Made by a program: the position numbers and the translations under genes. From positions 8,792,501 through 8,856,500 of the forward strand of contig CATNEN010000025.1 of assembly GCA_950097015.1 (NCBI GenBank): 64,000 bases of DNA, given 5' to 3'. The notes under the pieces are model-generated. The model ran no database searches and was not told the origin of the DNA. It saw only the letters and a program-made list of their open reading frames with translations. This document shows positions 1-10,040 of the stretch, in pieces. Within the stretch, counting starts at the first letter, position 1, and the number at the start of each line of letters is the position of its first letter. The stretch comes from Macrostomum hystrix (Eukaryota; Platyhelminthes; Macrostomidae).

Positions 1-240
1 TTAATTATTATTGAGTATTCACAACAGCTGCTATCAGCCGACTGCACACATTTCAGCTGCTTGGCGGCGGGAGTCCTGGTGCAGTGAATCGTCCGTGTCA
101 CGCAGTTTCCAATTCTTGCCGTTTAGACGGCAAATAATCAACTTGTGGGACTCGTGAGTAGCACTGCAGCTTCTTACTGAGCTCTCTTATGAGAATGCGA
201 GTTGAGACCCTGCTGCTTCACTACCCACTTCACTCTGCAG

Positions 241-2429
241 GTCGTACTACCTGACTGCGGAATTCCAGTCTGACAATGAGCAAGTCCGCTCCGATGCCAA
301 GGGATTGCAGATGAATGTGCAGGTGCTGGGCAGAAATTGCCACAGGAACATGCTGTATCTCGATAACTACTGCTACCTGGTCACTCCTGAGAATGTGTCG
401 CCAGCTCAATCCAATCAGGTTGGAAAACTCTTACTCGGCAACTTTTTCACTGTCCGAAACGCCTCTTCTGGCCGGGATATCTTAGACTTTCTGCGCAGAT
501 TCTCTGAGAGAAGTACGCATTTCTTTTTCGAATTTCTGATGAGGATATTTTTGCTCAATTGTGCTCAATCTTGTCACCTCTTTGCGCTTCCCTCAGACAA
601 AGCCAGGAAAGACGAGTATCCTTACGAGTCGCCACTGGCCCTGACTAATCTCAGACTGTGGACCGGCTACTTTGTGAACGAATACTCCTTCAGCGAGGAG
701 GACCCGGTCATGTTTTACTCAGATCCGATAGACGACTGCATTGTCAAGCAAGTGAAAGTGTGAGTGCTGCTTCTCTATCCTGATTCTAGTCTAAAGGATA
801 TTGTAAATATCATATGGTTTAGAATGTCAATCATTCGATTTCAGGACTCGTGAGATTTTGACCGGCTGTAATAAAAACCCAGCGCCTGTAGCCCTTAATT
901 GGCTTAGCAACGGCAGCGTGCATTTTTCCTGTGTGCCAGGCAACGATTCGATGCCAGCTCTGATCCAGTTCAGCCAGATTCCTAAAACCAAGGGCGACCT
1001 GCACCCGCAGCTGTTCCGCACCTGCGACATCGCGCCGCCAACAACGACTACGACTCCGGAACCAACGACAACTACAGCGCCGCCAACAACGACTACGACT
1101 CCGGAACCAACGACAACTACAGCGCCGCCAACAACGACTACGACTCCGGAACCAACGACAACTACAGCGCCGCCAACAACGACTACGACTCCGGAACCAA
1201 CGACAACTACAGCGCCGCCAACAACGACTACGACTCCGGAACCAACGACAACTACAGCGCCGCCAACAACGACTACGACTCCGGAACCAACGACAACTAC
1301 AGCGCCGCCAACAGCGACCACGACTCCGGAACCAACGACAACTACAGCGCCGCCAACAACGACTACGACTCCGGAACCAACGACAACTACAGCGCCGCCA
1401 ACAACGACTACGACTCCGGAACCAACGACAACTACAGCGCCGCCAACAACGACTACGACTCCGGAACCAACGACAACTACAGCGCCGCCAACAACGACTA
1501 CGACTCCGGAACCAACGACAACTACAGCGCCGCCAACAACGACTACGACTCCGGAACCAACGACAACTACAGCGCCGCCAACAACGACTACGACTCCGGA
1601 ACCAACGACAACTACAGCGCCGCCAACAACGACTACGACTCCGGAACCAACGACAACTACAGCGCCGCCAACAACGACTACGACTCCGGAACCAACGACA
1701 ACTACAGCGCCGCCAACAACGACTACGACTCCGGAACCAACGACAACTACAGCGCCGCCAACAACGACTACGACTCCGGAACCAACGACAACTACAGCGC
1801 CGCCAACAACGACTACGACTCCGGAACCAACGACAACTACAGCGCCGCCAACAACGACTACGACTCCGGAACCAACGACAACTACAGCGCCGCCAACAAC
1901 GACTACGACTCCGGAACCAACGACAACTACAGCGCCGCCAACAACGACTACGACTCCGGAACCAACGACAACTACAGCGCCGCCAACAACGACTACGACT
2001 CCGGAACCAACGAAAACTACAGCGCCGCAAACAACGACTACGACTCCGGAACCAACGACAACTACAGCGCCGCCAACAACGACTACGACTCCGGAACCAA
2101 CGACAACTACAGCGCCGCCAACAACGACTACGACTCCGGAACCAACGACAACTACAGCGCCGCCAACAACGACTACGACTCCGGAACCAACGAAAACTAC
2201 AGCGCCGCAAACAACGACTACGACTCCGGAACCAACGACAACTACAGCGCCGCCAACAACGACTACGACTCCGGAACCAACGACAACTACAGCGCCGCCA
2301 ACAACGACTACGACTCCGGAACCAACGACAACTACAGCGCCGCCACCAATCAGAGCAGTGCCGTCAGCGGCAATACTATCATTATTATTGATTTTGTTGT
2401 TGCCCTTGTTATCATCGTGGCTATTGTGA
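241..2429 (+). CDS. Secreted surface protein with Pro/Thr stalk, copy A (3' exons only)
   Basis: Last three exons of a six-exon gene; the first three lie left of the window. Exons are 241-512, 597-759 and 845-2429, matched against the complete copies at 29581 and 53093. Exon phases agree (1 nt carried over the first intron, 2 nt over the second). The 84-bp intron at 513-596 is pyrimidine-rich and a multiple of three, so retaining it would not break the frame. The ectodomain has scattered Cys and several N-x-S/T sites; I do not recognise the family, though a CUB-like extracellular fold is possible. After the Cys-Asp-Ile-Ala segment come 29 Pro/Thr units of 15 residues, a mucin-like stalk. The in-frame C-terminus is small residues (about AVPSAA) followed by about 18 Leu/Ile-rich residues and a stop, which resembles a GPI-anchor signal. 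Exon structure is well supported; function is inference. Confidence 0.7.
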
Positions 2430-2494
2430 TCGGTGTCGTTGTCTACTTTAGTCGTCAAAGAGGACAGCAGCCGCCATCAACTAATGGGGACTAG
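990..2494 (+). other. Alternative open frame through the stalk ending in a TM helix and cytosolic tail
   Basis: Shifted by two bases from the frame the spliced exons use, this frame is open from a TAA near 988 to TAG at 2492-2494. The stalk reads as an Asn/Asp/Tyr/Ser-rich 15-residue unit. The end is a hydrophilic segment with an N-Q-S glycosylation site, then about 20 Val/Ile/Ala residues, then Tyr-Phe-Ser-Arg-Gln-Arg-Gly and a short Pro/Ser/Asn tail: the layout of a type I membrane anchor with a positive-inside stop-transfer. No splice or start seen here leads into this frame, so translation is unproven. Confidence 0.35.
1035..2339 (+). repeat. 45-bp coding minisatellite, 29 units (Pro/Thr stalk)
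   Basis: Twenty-nine head-to-tail 45-bp units encode the 15-residue unit PPTTTTTPEPTTTTA. Most are identical; a few carry one or two changes (for example Thr to Ala near 1312, and two units with Thr to Lys plus Pro to Gln near 2012 and 2192). The two Lys/Gln units are identical and 180 bp (four units) apart, which suggests block duplication. The orthologous positions in the copies near 32000 and 55510 have one unit. No stop codon occurs in any of the three forward frames within the unit, so long ORFs on both strands here are by-products. Confidence 0.95.
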
Positions 2495-2496
2495 CC

Positions 2497-3000
2497 GCCA
2501 CTGCGGGGTAATCAGAAGGAGAAAAAGGCCAGAAGCCGCTACTGGGGACGAACACTCGGGATTTCAAAAGCGATAGAAACGCTGTGGCTAAGAGTGTCGG
2601 CTTGACTGTGGACAATGTCGAAGGCACTTTCTGAAGTCTGTTTGGTGGGCGCTTTTACTCATAATTTTGCATTGCCTAACAGCGTTGCTTAATTTTGTTT
2701 TGTTTATAAAGACAGAAATGTTTTTACGATCGCTTATTTCCGGTCTGCGAAGGAAGGAAAACCGGAATTGTCATTTTTCTGTTTTCATTTGAAATCTAAA
2801 ATAATCTGTAATGCATGCTGAAGAAGCAGAAGTGCCCCATTGTCAGTCGACCTTTCGAACCCCCGCGCGTGCGCGTATCTAGCTTGTAATTGCGATCCCC
2901 GCGACCCAGTTCCTGTATTCCCATGTTTTACTTCTCTGTTTAGTAGTAATTGGTGATGGAGCTAATGATATATTGATAAGGTTCCGCAATTAAATTTATA
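2497..3000 (+). repeat. Dispersed repeat-1, copy i
   Basis: About 500 bp found seven times in the window (also near 22556, 32210, 34844, 47300, 55720 and 58354). Landmarks are the opening GGGTAATCAGAAGG, AAAGCGATAGAAACGCTG, a TTTATAAAGACAGAAATG block, TTTCGAACCCCCGCGCGTGCGCG, and the end near ATATTGATAAGGTTCC. It begins directly after the alternative-frame stop of the surface-protein gene. No coding potential is seen. It may be an LTR or another non-coding mobile element; terminal TG..CA could not be assigned. Confidence 0.8.
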
Positions 3001-3534
3001 TTTCCCGAACATAGAATCCTTTTCCCCGGATTCCTATGATTCGAAATCCCCCATCCCCGGATCATTAATTGGTTAACTTGACTTGCTACATATCGAATTA
3101 AAGTAAGGATGCGAGAGGAAGCAGTCTATCTATTTGTGTGGTTATTATTATCATTAGTTAGAGGTTAGGATATAATTCTCCATCCTCAATACCGTTTTCT
3201 GATTGTTAGTTGTTAGATTGTTTCGTAATTGATTGTAGTAATTTGTCTGCAGCAATATATTTGAAGCAATACCTGTCTTTAATTTCACTATTCTAATTAT
3301 ACGTTCCTTAAATATTTGGGCTTAAGTTATTATTGTAGTGTCTGTTATTAATGCTTCTGATGACAGCTGTTGTATCTTAAATAACTGACGCAACGGAGAT
3401 TCAGATTTGTTAGACTTAGAGTAATAAGGAAAACACGCCGATAGGCGGCACTCGGCAGGCAGACGAATAGGAGTGTGTATTTGATATATTATAGCAATAG
3501 CCGTACGATATACGCATGAGTGCAGAGGTCGGGG
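3001..3534. other. No gene seen; AT-rich
   Basis: AT-rich sequence with short T-rich and ATT-rich runs and no supported coding region. Its lower-coordinate side would be the transcribed side of the minus-strand heat-shock-type promoter at 3535-3669, but no convincing minus-strand ORF follows. Confidence 0.5.
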
Positions 3535-3669
3535 CTTTTATTTATAGGCCCAAAGGCGTGTGGAGAGAGCATTCTAGAAAGTTACTAAAAATAGACTACA
3601 CGGGAAAGTTCTGGAACCAGTGATGGACTTAACGCCTTACGACAAAGAATAGAAATTTCTGGAAAGTTC
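3535..3669 (-). promoter_or_regulatory. Minus-strand promoter with TATA box and three heat-shock elements
   Basis: On the minus strand a TATA box (CTATAAATAAAAG, 3535-3547) is preceded by three HSF-type sites built from inverted GAA/TTC pentamers: a two-unit site at 3572-3579, a perfect three-unit site at 3604-3616 (GAAnnTTCnnGAA) and a perfect four-unit site at 3652-3669 (GAAnnTTCnnGAAnnTTC). Alternating nGAAn units with two-base spacing are the known HSF trimer site. The spacing resembles hsp promoters. No heat-shock protein ORF follows, so it may be the promoter of an LTR or a gene fragment. Confidence 0.65.
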
Positions 3670-4094
3670 CCGGAAATTACAGCAACAATAGTCTCAACAG
3701 CTGCAGCGACCCTTTTGACCCTTTCGGCCAATCGGCAATTTATTGGCCGATTTATAATATTTGTGAAGTTAAAATAGGAGGCCGCATCAAGAAAAAGATG
3801 TAGCTAGTTTAACCTGTCCTCAGGTGACGGCAATTCTTTCGGACTGTTCTAGACCTAGTGCCACGGCCATAGTATTCGCTATACCATTATCTTAGTTCCT
3901 TTCGGCTTAGGCTCTATAGGTTCTTTAGGTTCTCAGTGCAGCTTTTTCGAAACAGTTGCAACTAGTTAGCTGATTTAAAAGTAATTAAGCTAGTCATTTT
4001 GATCAAATCAAAATGCAAAAGTACTGAGAACACGTCTAGTCCTTTATAAAGCTGAGCTGCGGAGCATGCTCCATTTTATCTAAGATTGCAATCT

Positions 4095-4420
4095 CTGCTT
4101 GAACAAACACATGGGCAACGTTGCGAACACGTTGTCGGGCCATTGTCATGTTCCTGTGCCGCATCGCCAAGATCACCAAACTGAGCAGCGTCACTCTCAG
4201 GATGCTGTACAGGGCCTACGGTGAGAGTGCTCTCACCTACGGCGCCCCAATCTTGACTCTGATCTGCGTCACCAACCAGATCAAGCTGCAAAAGATCTAA
4301 ACCCTTGCTCTGCGCATCTGCTATGGTGTGCCTTCTTACCTGAGCACCGAATACCTTCACAAACTGGCCGACATGCCAATGCTCTCAGCCAGAGAAAGCA
4401 GCTCGGTGTGGCCTGCATGC
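4095..4420 (+). pseudogene. Non-LTR reverse transcriptase relic, post-RT region
   Basis: A plus-strand frame reads through a segment typical of the region after the RT catalytic domain in Jockey/CR1-type LINEs: a Leu-Tyr-Arg-Ala-Tyr stretch, L-T-Y-G-A-P, K-L-Q-K-I, an in-frame TAA near 4298, then L-R-I-C-Y-G-V-P and L-H-K-L-A. The internal stop and the lack of EN and RT core make it a dead fragment. A copy lies at 59946-60271. The family call rests on motif pattern only. Confidence 0.6.
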
Positions 4421-4683
4421 ATGCCTTTTTATTTCAATTTTTATTTCAATATTTCAATTTTTATTAGATCCCTTCTTTGTGCGGGATTTCCCCTGTATAT
4501 TTCTGCCTATTTTATCTCCCAATGCGTGCCTAAATATAGCCTTGCAAATATTGAATATTTTTTTGTTTCATTAAGGCTCAATATTCGCATAAAATAAGCC
4601 AAATCAAATCGAGTGTATATATATTATGAATTTCGATTAAATCCAATAATAGTCTGCGGCAGAGTTTTTCGAAACTGATCAGC

Positions 4684-4871
4684 AGCCCCAGTCAAATAGG
4701 GAATTCGTTTTAACAACAACCTATTATACCCTTGCCTCAACCATAACCCTAAACCTAAACCTAACCCTAAACCAAACCGTAACCCTAAACCTAACCTTAA
4801 TGTTGTGACTGATTGTGTGAGTACACTTGCCCTGTGAGTAAACCTAGCGTGAGTCACTTTATACACAAAAT
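4684..4871. repeat. Dispersed repeat-2 with telomere-like core, copy i
   Basis: A unit of about 190 bp opens with CAGTCAAATAGGGAATTCG, continues into degenerate CCCTAAACC/CCTAAACCT units (about 4741-4800), and closes with TTGTGACTGATTGTGTGAGTACACTTGCCC and TTATACACAAAA. Other copies are at 22384, 47128 and 60535. The core resembles telomeric CCCTAA repeats but is mixed with CCAAACC and CCGTAACC variants. The conserved flanks show it is a mobile or duplicated unit, not a simple telomere remnant. An 11-bp inverted repeat with a 5-nt loop follows at 4875-4901. Confidence 0.7.
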
Positions 4872-4901
4872 ACAAGATACTAAATTGTGTATTTAGTATC
4901 T

Positions 4902-5171
4902 CCGTAATTAACCCGTCCAGTTTAACTAATCTTTAGCGGTATTCTTTAATTATTTGCGCGAATTCACTGAACAAGTTTCCAAGAAATTCGACTACTGCTT
5001 AATTCGACTTCTTTTTCTATTCCGGTATCACGCCGTATGCTACTATGGACTATGCTACTGTAAATATTTACTGCTTTGCCTTTATCACTTATTAGACTGA
5101 TGTAATATTTTATTCCTATGTTACAGTTCTTTTCATTATGACGTATTTAAATGATGTGCTCTGTGGCTGCT
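4902..5171. other. No gene seen
   Basis: AT-rich sequence without supported coding content between repeat-2 with its hairpin and the SINE target duplication. Confidence 0.5.
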
Positions 5172-5183
5172 ATCTGCAATTAA

Positions 5184-5492
5184 TAATTAATAATTGATTA
5201 CACCTGCCCCAATTGGGTCAGATGTGCAGCCGACAGCACAGCCGCAGCTAATGCGCGGCGCATCTGAAGGCTGCGTACAGCTGTTCAGTCCATGGACTGG
5301 GGGGACGCCACACCCACCTTCAATTATCCCAGCTGATGCTGGTACCCATTTAACAGCTGGGTGAACTGAAGCAATGCAGAGTTAAGTGTCTTGCTAAAGG
5401 ACACAAATTGTTTCAGGGGAGTCGGGAATCGAACCCCCGACCTTCAAGTCGTGAGTCCGACGCCCTAACCACTAGGCTACAACCTCTGTTCA
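5184..5492 (-). mobile_element. tRNA-derived SINE with Nin/DC-like core
   Basis: On the minus strand the head has a box A (TAGCCTAGTGGTTAG) and a perfect box B (GGTTCGATTCC), the pol III promoter of a tRNA-derived SINE. The middle holds the segment GGGTGAACTGAAGCAATGCAG...TTAAGTGTCTTGC, which matches my memory of the Nin (DC) domain of eumetazoan SINEs. The 3' tail is ATT/AATT-rich. A perfect 12-bp duplication, ATCTGCAATTAA, flanks it at 5172-5183 and 5493-5504. It is not a functional tRNA gene: the anticodon arm pairs poorly and it is embedded in the longer repeated unit. Confidence 0.85.
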
Positions 5493-5504
5493 ATCTGCAA
5501 TTAA

Positions 5505-5930
5505 AATAGGCCTACTTTGTCTATAGTCGGCTAGCTAGCTAACGATTAAATGCTGAACAGCGAATTATATAACTATTTGACAAGCTCCTATGATTTGGCA
5601 TTGCAAGCATATATGGAGCTATGCAGTAAATAAAAAACAGGCTAGACCTATTTCAGTTCTTATTGATTGAACAAAACTTAAGAGTGATTTAGCAAGTTTA
5701 GCTTAATGATTGCATCTGAAATAAAAAGCAGTTAGCTAGGCCAATAAACCATAATGCCGCAACCACAAGCATATTCACTGGCCACTATAGATGGTATTTT
5801 TGTGTCATTGGGCTCTTTCTATATTATTATGTCATACTCAGTTTTAACTTCATAAATTAAATTAGGCTATCATATTTATTACTTTTGTCCACAGATTTAG
5901 TACTGCTTCATAGACTAGCTAGGCCTATAT
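5505..5930. other. No gene seen
   Basis: AT-rich sequence with a scatter of CTAGCTAG-type short motifs and no ORF or repeat structure that I can support. Confidence 0.5.
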
Positions 5931-5938
5931 TAATTATT

Positions 5939-6536
5939 GGCAATAGTGCACTTTTGTTAGCAAAATTATATTTTTTTAAATTGAAATTTTAAAACCAGAA
6001 AACAATAACAACAAAAAAAATTGTGTCTTAAACAATTATAACAATTGTGGCAGAGCACAGTCTCTCTTTTTAGCTCCCTGGTTGCCGAACTTGCCAACTC
6101 GTCATTGTGTTCTAGTGGCAGATACAGAGCTTGTCACTGGGCACTGTAGTAGTGGCAAATCCAGAAAAGCATGTTTCCGAAAGCCCTGTTTGCTCTGAAC
6201 AGTCGGCGCCACATAAACTTGTGGATGTGGCCCTCAAAGAGGGCATCGCTTGTTCCATGCATGGCCCTGAATTTGGCCTTGCAATGCGGCCTTAATTTGG
6301 CCTTACATTCCCTTGATTGTGTTGGTGAGTGTTGCTTAAACTTATGAGTTTATGTGGCACAAACAGCGACTAGTGTTACATTCCGTGGCTTGGTGACAAG
6401 TTCTGTGACCAGTGAGCTCTGGCACAGTTGCTAGAATCGTTTAAAACATCAATTTTTATCATTGTTATTGTTTTCTGGTTTTAAACTTTCAAATTTAAAT
6501 GAAATATAATTTTGCAAACAAAAGTGCACTATTGCC
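5939..6536. mobile_element. 598-bp MITE with long inverted repeats
   Basis: The element starts GGCAATAGTGCACTTTTGTT and ends with the inverted form AAAAGTGCACTATTGCC. Inverted repeats extend about 90 bp inward and include the AAAACCAGAAAACAATAACA block. A perfect 8-bp target duplication, TAATTATT, lies at 5931-5938 and 6537-6544. It has no ORF, so it is non-autonomous. The 8-bp duplication fits hAT; GG..CC ends with 8-9 bp duplications also fit Merlin. A second copy is at 61791-62388. Confidence 0.85.
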
Positions 6537-6558
6537 TAATTATTTCTCTTTGTGCTAT

Positions 6559-7806
6559 CAGTGCTAGGCACTTCCGGTACTTTGTTACTTAGGAATTTAC
6601 ATTTTTCTTAAAGTGTTACTTTTTTAGTTACTTTTTTCAACTGCTTTGAACAGTACTGGGTAATGGAGTAGCCACTGGGTCACTATTGGGTAATGGAGTA
6701 GCAATAACAGAGGCTTTTCTCTGTAGTCTGGTCCTCGGGTCCTCTTTTAATAGCCAAAAGCCATTAGAAACTGCTACAACACTGCTCTCCTAGCTAGTGC
6801 TGCAGTTGAGTGTGCATTCTCTGTAGCCAAGGATGTCCTATGCGGTAAACATGTGTCCTGAGCAATAGCATGCTCACAATGCTCACAAGGAATTCATTTA
6901 TGCAGAATTCATTTATGCAGAATTCATTTATGCAGAATTTATGCAGATATAATTAAAAAATATTTTTTTAAATAAAGTATTTTTACAGCAAATAAAAAAT
7001 TGTTAGAAATTTACAATAAATTTTACTTTTTACTTCTTAAACACAATTTAACTTCCCTATTTACAATCCCAGCTTCATTCCATTCCAGTCTAACTCTTGC
7101 CCATTGTCAGTTGCCCATTGTTGTTCATTGTCATGTCACGACTCATGTCAATTCTCTTCCTCTACATCACTCTTCAACTCTTTTCAGTTGTCCATTTTCT
7201 AGTTGTTTCCATCCTTCTATCCCTTCTCTCCATCCCTCTCCTTTCTCCTCTCCTTTCTCCATTCATCTCATTCATTCTTCTCACACAAAAAAATTGAAAA
7301 TGGAAAAGTTCCCAAAGGTTGCAAACCTGTTTGTTTATGTTTTTGCATGTTTACTGTTTATGCATCAGTGGTCACACTGGCTATCAATCTATCATATCAT
7401 AATGCATATTCTAATATTCTATTCATTCATATTCACATATTGTATTGAAATTGACAATAAAATAGCAACCGACATCCTATGCCGAGAATAATTTTTATAA
7501 GTTTATAATATTTCAACTAACCTGTCCTGTCTAACTGCTAGGCTGCAACTTTCACACCTAGCTTTTAGAAAATATTCGCTATTTGGTCCTGGCAAATTTT
7601 AAGTAATTTAAATAAATTGTTTTTAAATAATTTAAAATCTGAAAATCCAAAAATCTGAAAAAAATGACATTAGTAACAAAGTAACAGACTAAGTAACGGA
7701 AGTTACCTAAAAATCCAAAAGTACCAGTTACAAGTAACTAATGAAAAATCATTTTTGGAGAATTTTTAAACAAAAAGTACCCTAAAAGTAACATTGCCCA
7801 GCACTG
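6559..7806. mobile_element. hAT-like non-autonomous DNA transposon
   Basis: The ends are CAGTGCTAGGCA (6559) and the inverted TGCCCAGCACTG (to 7806), matching at CAGTGCTRGGCA. Both subterminal regions are rich in GTTACTT/AAGTAAC motifs in inverted orientation. The flanks are TGTGCTAT (6551-6558) and TATGCTAT (7807-7814), an 8-bp duplication with one mismatch. CAG..CTG ends plus 8-bp duplications are hAT hallmarks. The interior holds a 17-bp tandem repeat (ATTCATTTATGCAGA type, 6890-6945) and a T/C-rich tract (7070-7280) but no transposase. It sits 14 bp to the right of the MITE's duplication. Confidence 0.8.
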
Positions 7807-7984
7807 TATGCTATATTTATGCCAGTTAGGCTTCTCCCTTTCCACTTTAGGGTAGCATTCATTAACAGTAGGCAATGTTATACATTGTTTTGCTCAATTA
7901 TTTTTTAACCTGATTCGAACTCATGTGACCACATTAGTGTGTAGTATGATGTGGCAAGGGTCACACACATGCTGATATAGCTTT

Positions 7985-10040
7985 TGCGCCTTTGCGACCG
8001 CCCTGGGATCAGCGCAGGCGCCGGACTACAGCAGAATCAGCTCAGCCATCGCCACTGCCGCTGCCAAGACTCTGCCGCTTATGGAACCCGCGTCACGGCA
8101 ACTTCCAGTTTGGGCGAGCGACCCGGAGGTCCGTGAGGCCCGCCGCACTGTCGAGCAGCTGCGGCGAGCCAGGCGACCGATATCCGATGCCGAGAAGGCC
8201 CTGGCAGACGCCTACGCAAGTCGACAGAAAGCCGCTGTTGACGACGCGATCCGGGCTGTCACCTCTGTCGGGCCTGAACGGCAGAGCAGGGTCGTCTGGC
8301 CGGTCGTGAACGCCCTCACCGGTCGAAAAAAAAAGAAGGCGGCGCTCAACCCGGCTGGCGACACTGCCGAGGAGCGCAGAAACGAGCTGCATACCTTCTT
8401 CGCCGCCGTCGACTCTGCCGAACGAGATGCCGCTGCCCCCCCGAGGTGGCGCTACCGCGGCAGGAGGACTTCGACACCAGTCCAGTGACCAGCACGGACA
8501 TCGTGGAGTTCGCCCGCAGGGCACCGCGCCCCCGGTCCGGATGAGGTCCCCGTCGAGGCGCTGCGGGTCACAAGGGTTGCCACCGAGGTGGCCCGCGTGA
8601 TGAACGGCGTCCTGGCGGGAGGCCCTGCGCCCCGCGAGTGGACCCAGGCCACCATCGTCGGCATCCCGAAGAAGCCCGGCACTACGCGGAATGAGGAGCA
8701 TCGCGGGATCTCGCTCATGTCCTGTGCCGCGAAGCTGTTCAACCGGGTGCTGTTAGCACGGTTACAGCCTGTGCTGGACTCGTTTCTGCGGTACGAGCAG
8801 AACGGGTTCCGGCACGGTGACTCAGATCCTGGCCCTCCGCCGCATCATCGAGGAGGCGCGCATCCACCAGTCAAGCCTTGTCGTCATCTTTGTTTACTTT
8901 CTCAAGGCTTTCGACTCGGTGGCCCGCGGCGCGCTGCCTCACGTACTCCGTGCCTACAACATACCGCAGCAGCTGATCTCCGCCATCATCGCGCTGTATC
9001 AGGACACAACCGCTGTGTTAGCGACGCCAGACGGACCGTCGGACCAGTTCAGCACTACCTCCGGAGTGCTGCAGGGTGACACTCTGGCGCCCTTTCTCTT
9101 CGTGCTGGTGATGGACTGGGTGCTCAGGACCGGCCTGCCGACTGCAGAGGACGGTTTTCTGCTTCAAAGGCGCACTAGTCGACGGCACCCGAAGAAGAAG
9201 CTGTCTGTCCTCAGCTACGCGGACGACCTGCCCCGCTGTCTACGACGGCCGAAGGCGCCCAACGGCTGCTGGATGGCCTGACTGCGGCGGCGGCGAGGGT
9301 CGGCCTCGCTATCAACGCCATGCACAACGAGATGCTGACGGTGCCGCATAACCTACCTGCCGAGATTCGACTACAAGACGGTGACGGCCCGGGACCGGGC
9401 TCCCGAAGTGCCGTCAGTTCGTCTACCTCGGCGGACTGGTGCCTGACGTGGGCGACGACCTGGCGAGACGGTGCGGCAAGGCCTGGGCCGCCTTCCGTTC
9501 TGTGCGGGCGGTGCTGCTCTCCGAGGCCCTGTCGAACGGCGCCAGGTCCCAGCTGTTCCAGGCGGTTGTCGAGACCGCCCTGTTGTACAATGCTGAGACC
9601 TGGACGATGACCGGGGCGCTCGAGGCGCAGCTCGACGCGGCGCATGCGGCCCTAGTTCGCGCCGCTTTCGGTGCCCGACGCGGCCCTGGCAGCGAGACAT
9701 CCGATTCCCTCTACCAGCGTGCGTGCCTAACTCGGCCTTCTGTCCTGCTGAGTCAGCGGCGCCTGTGTCAGGCCGGGCATGTCTTCCGGGCCGAAGCCTA
9801 CTGCCCAGAGCCGCTGCAGGATGTCCTGCTGCGGACATCGCAGTGACCGCGCAGGCGCGGCCTGGGTCAATCAGCCCGCTATGTCGACCGTCTTTTTGAA
9901 GACGCCCGAGCACCCAGCCAGGCGGCCGGCGTGAAGTATGTCAGAGACCTGGCTCTGAAACGCGCGATTTGACGCTCCCCCCTCTTGGCCACTTTTGTGT
10001 TCGGCTTGGGCGTAACTATTATTATTATTATTATTATTAT
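7985..10040 (+). mobile_element. RTE-like LINE relic, 5'-truncated
   Basis: Fragments of one RT protein are spread over several plus-strand frames: the pre-RT linker (about 7985-8455), an RT block with K-K-P-G-T and G-I-S-L-M-S (8560-8815), then F-V-Y-F-L-K-A-F-D-S, G-V-L-Q-G-D-T-L-A-P-F and the catalytic Y-A-D-D at 9216-9227, then a post-RT block with A-E-T-W-T-M (9439-9846) and an end at TGA 9972. At least three frameshifts and a stop separate them, so it is dead. The 3' end is a short UTR and (ATT)n at 10017-10040, as in RTE-type elements. High GC sets it apart from its AT-rich surroundings. The endonuclease domain is absent. Confidence 0.75.

Noticed and set aside
827-2458. Minus-strand ORFs of 543 and 459 residues over the stalk repeat
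   Set aside because: They are pure translations of the 45-bp unit on the other strand (Gly/Val and Arg/Ser/Cys repeats) and have no start context or splice support.
4875-4901. Helitron 3' end
   Set aside because: There is a hairpin, but no CTRR follows within the expected distance and no Helitron protein is seen.
5410-5485. tRNA gene on the minus strand
   Set aside because: It has boxes A and B but poor anticodon-arm pairing, is part of a 309-bp unit with target duplications, and recurs in degraded form: a SINE head.
7000-7491. 163-residue ORF inside the hAT-like element
   Set aside because: It lies in a T/C-rich tract, has no transposase motifs, and overlaps other chance ORFs.
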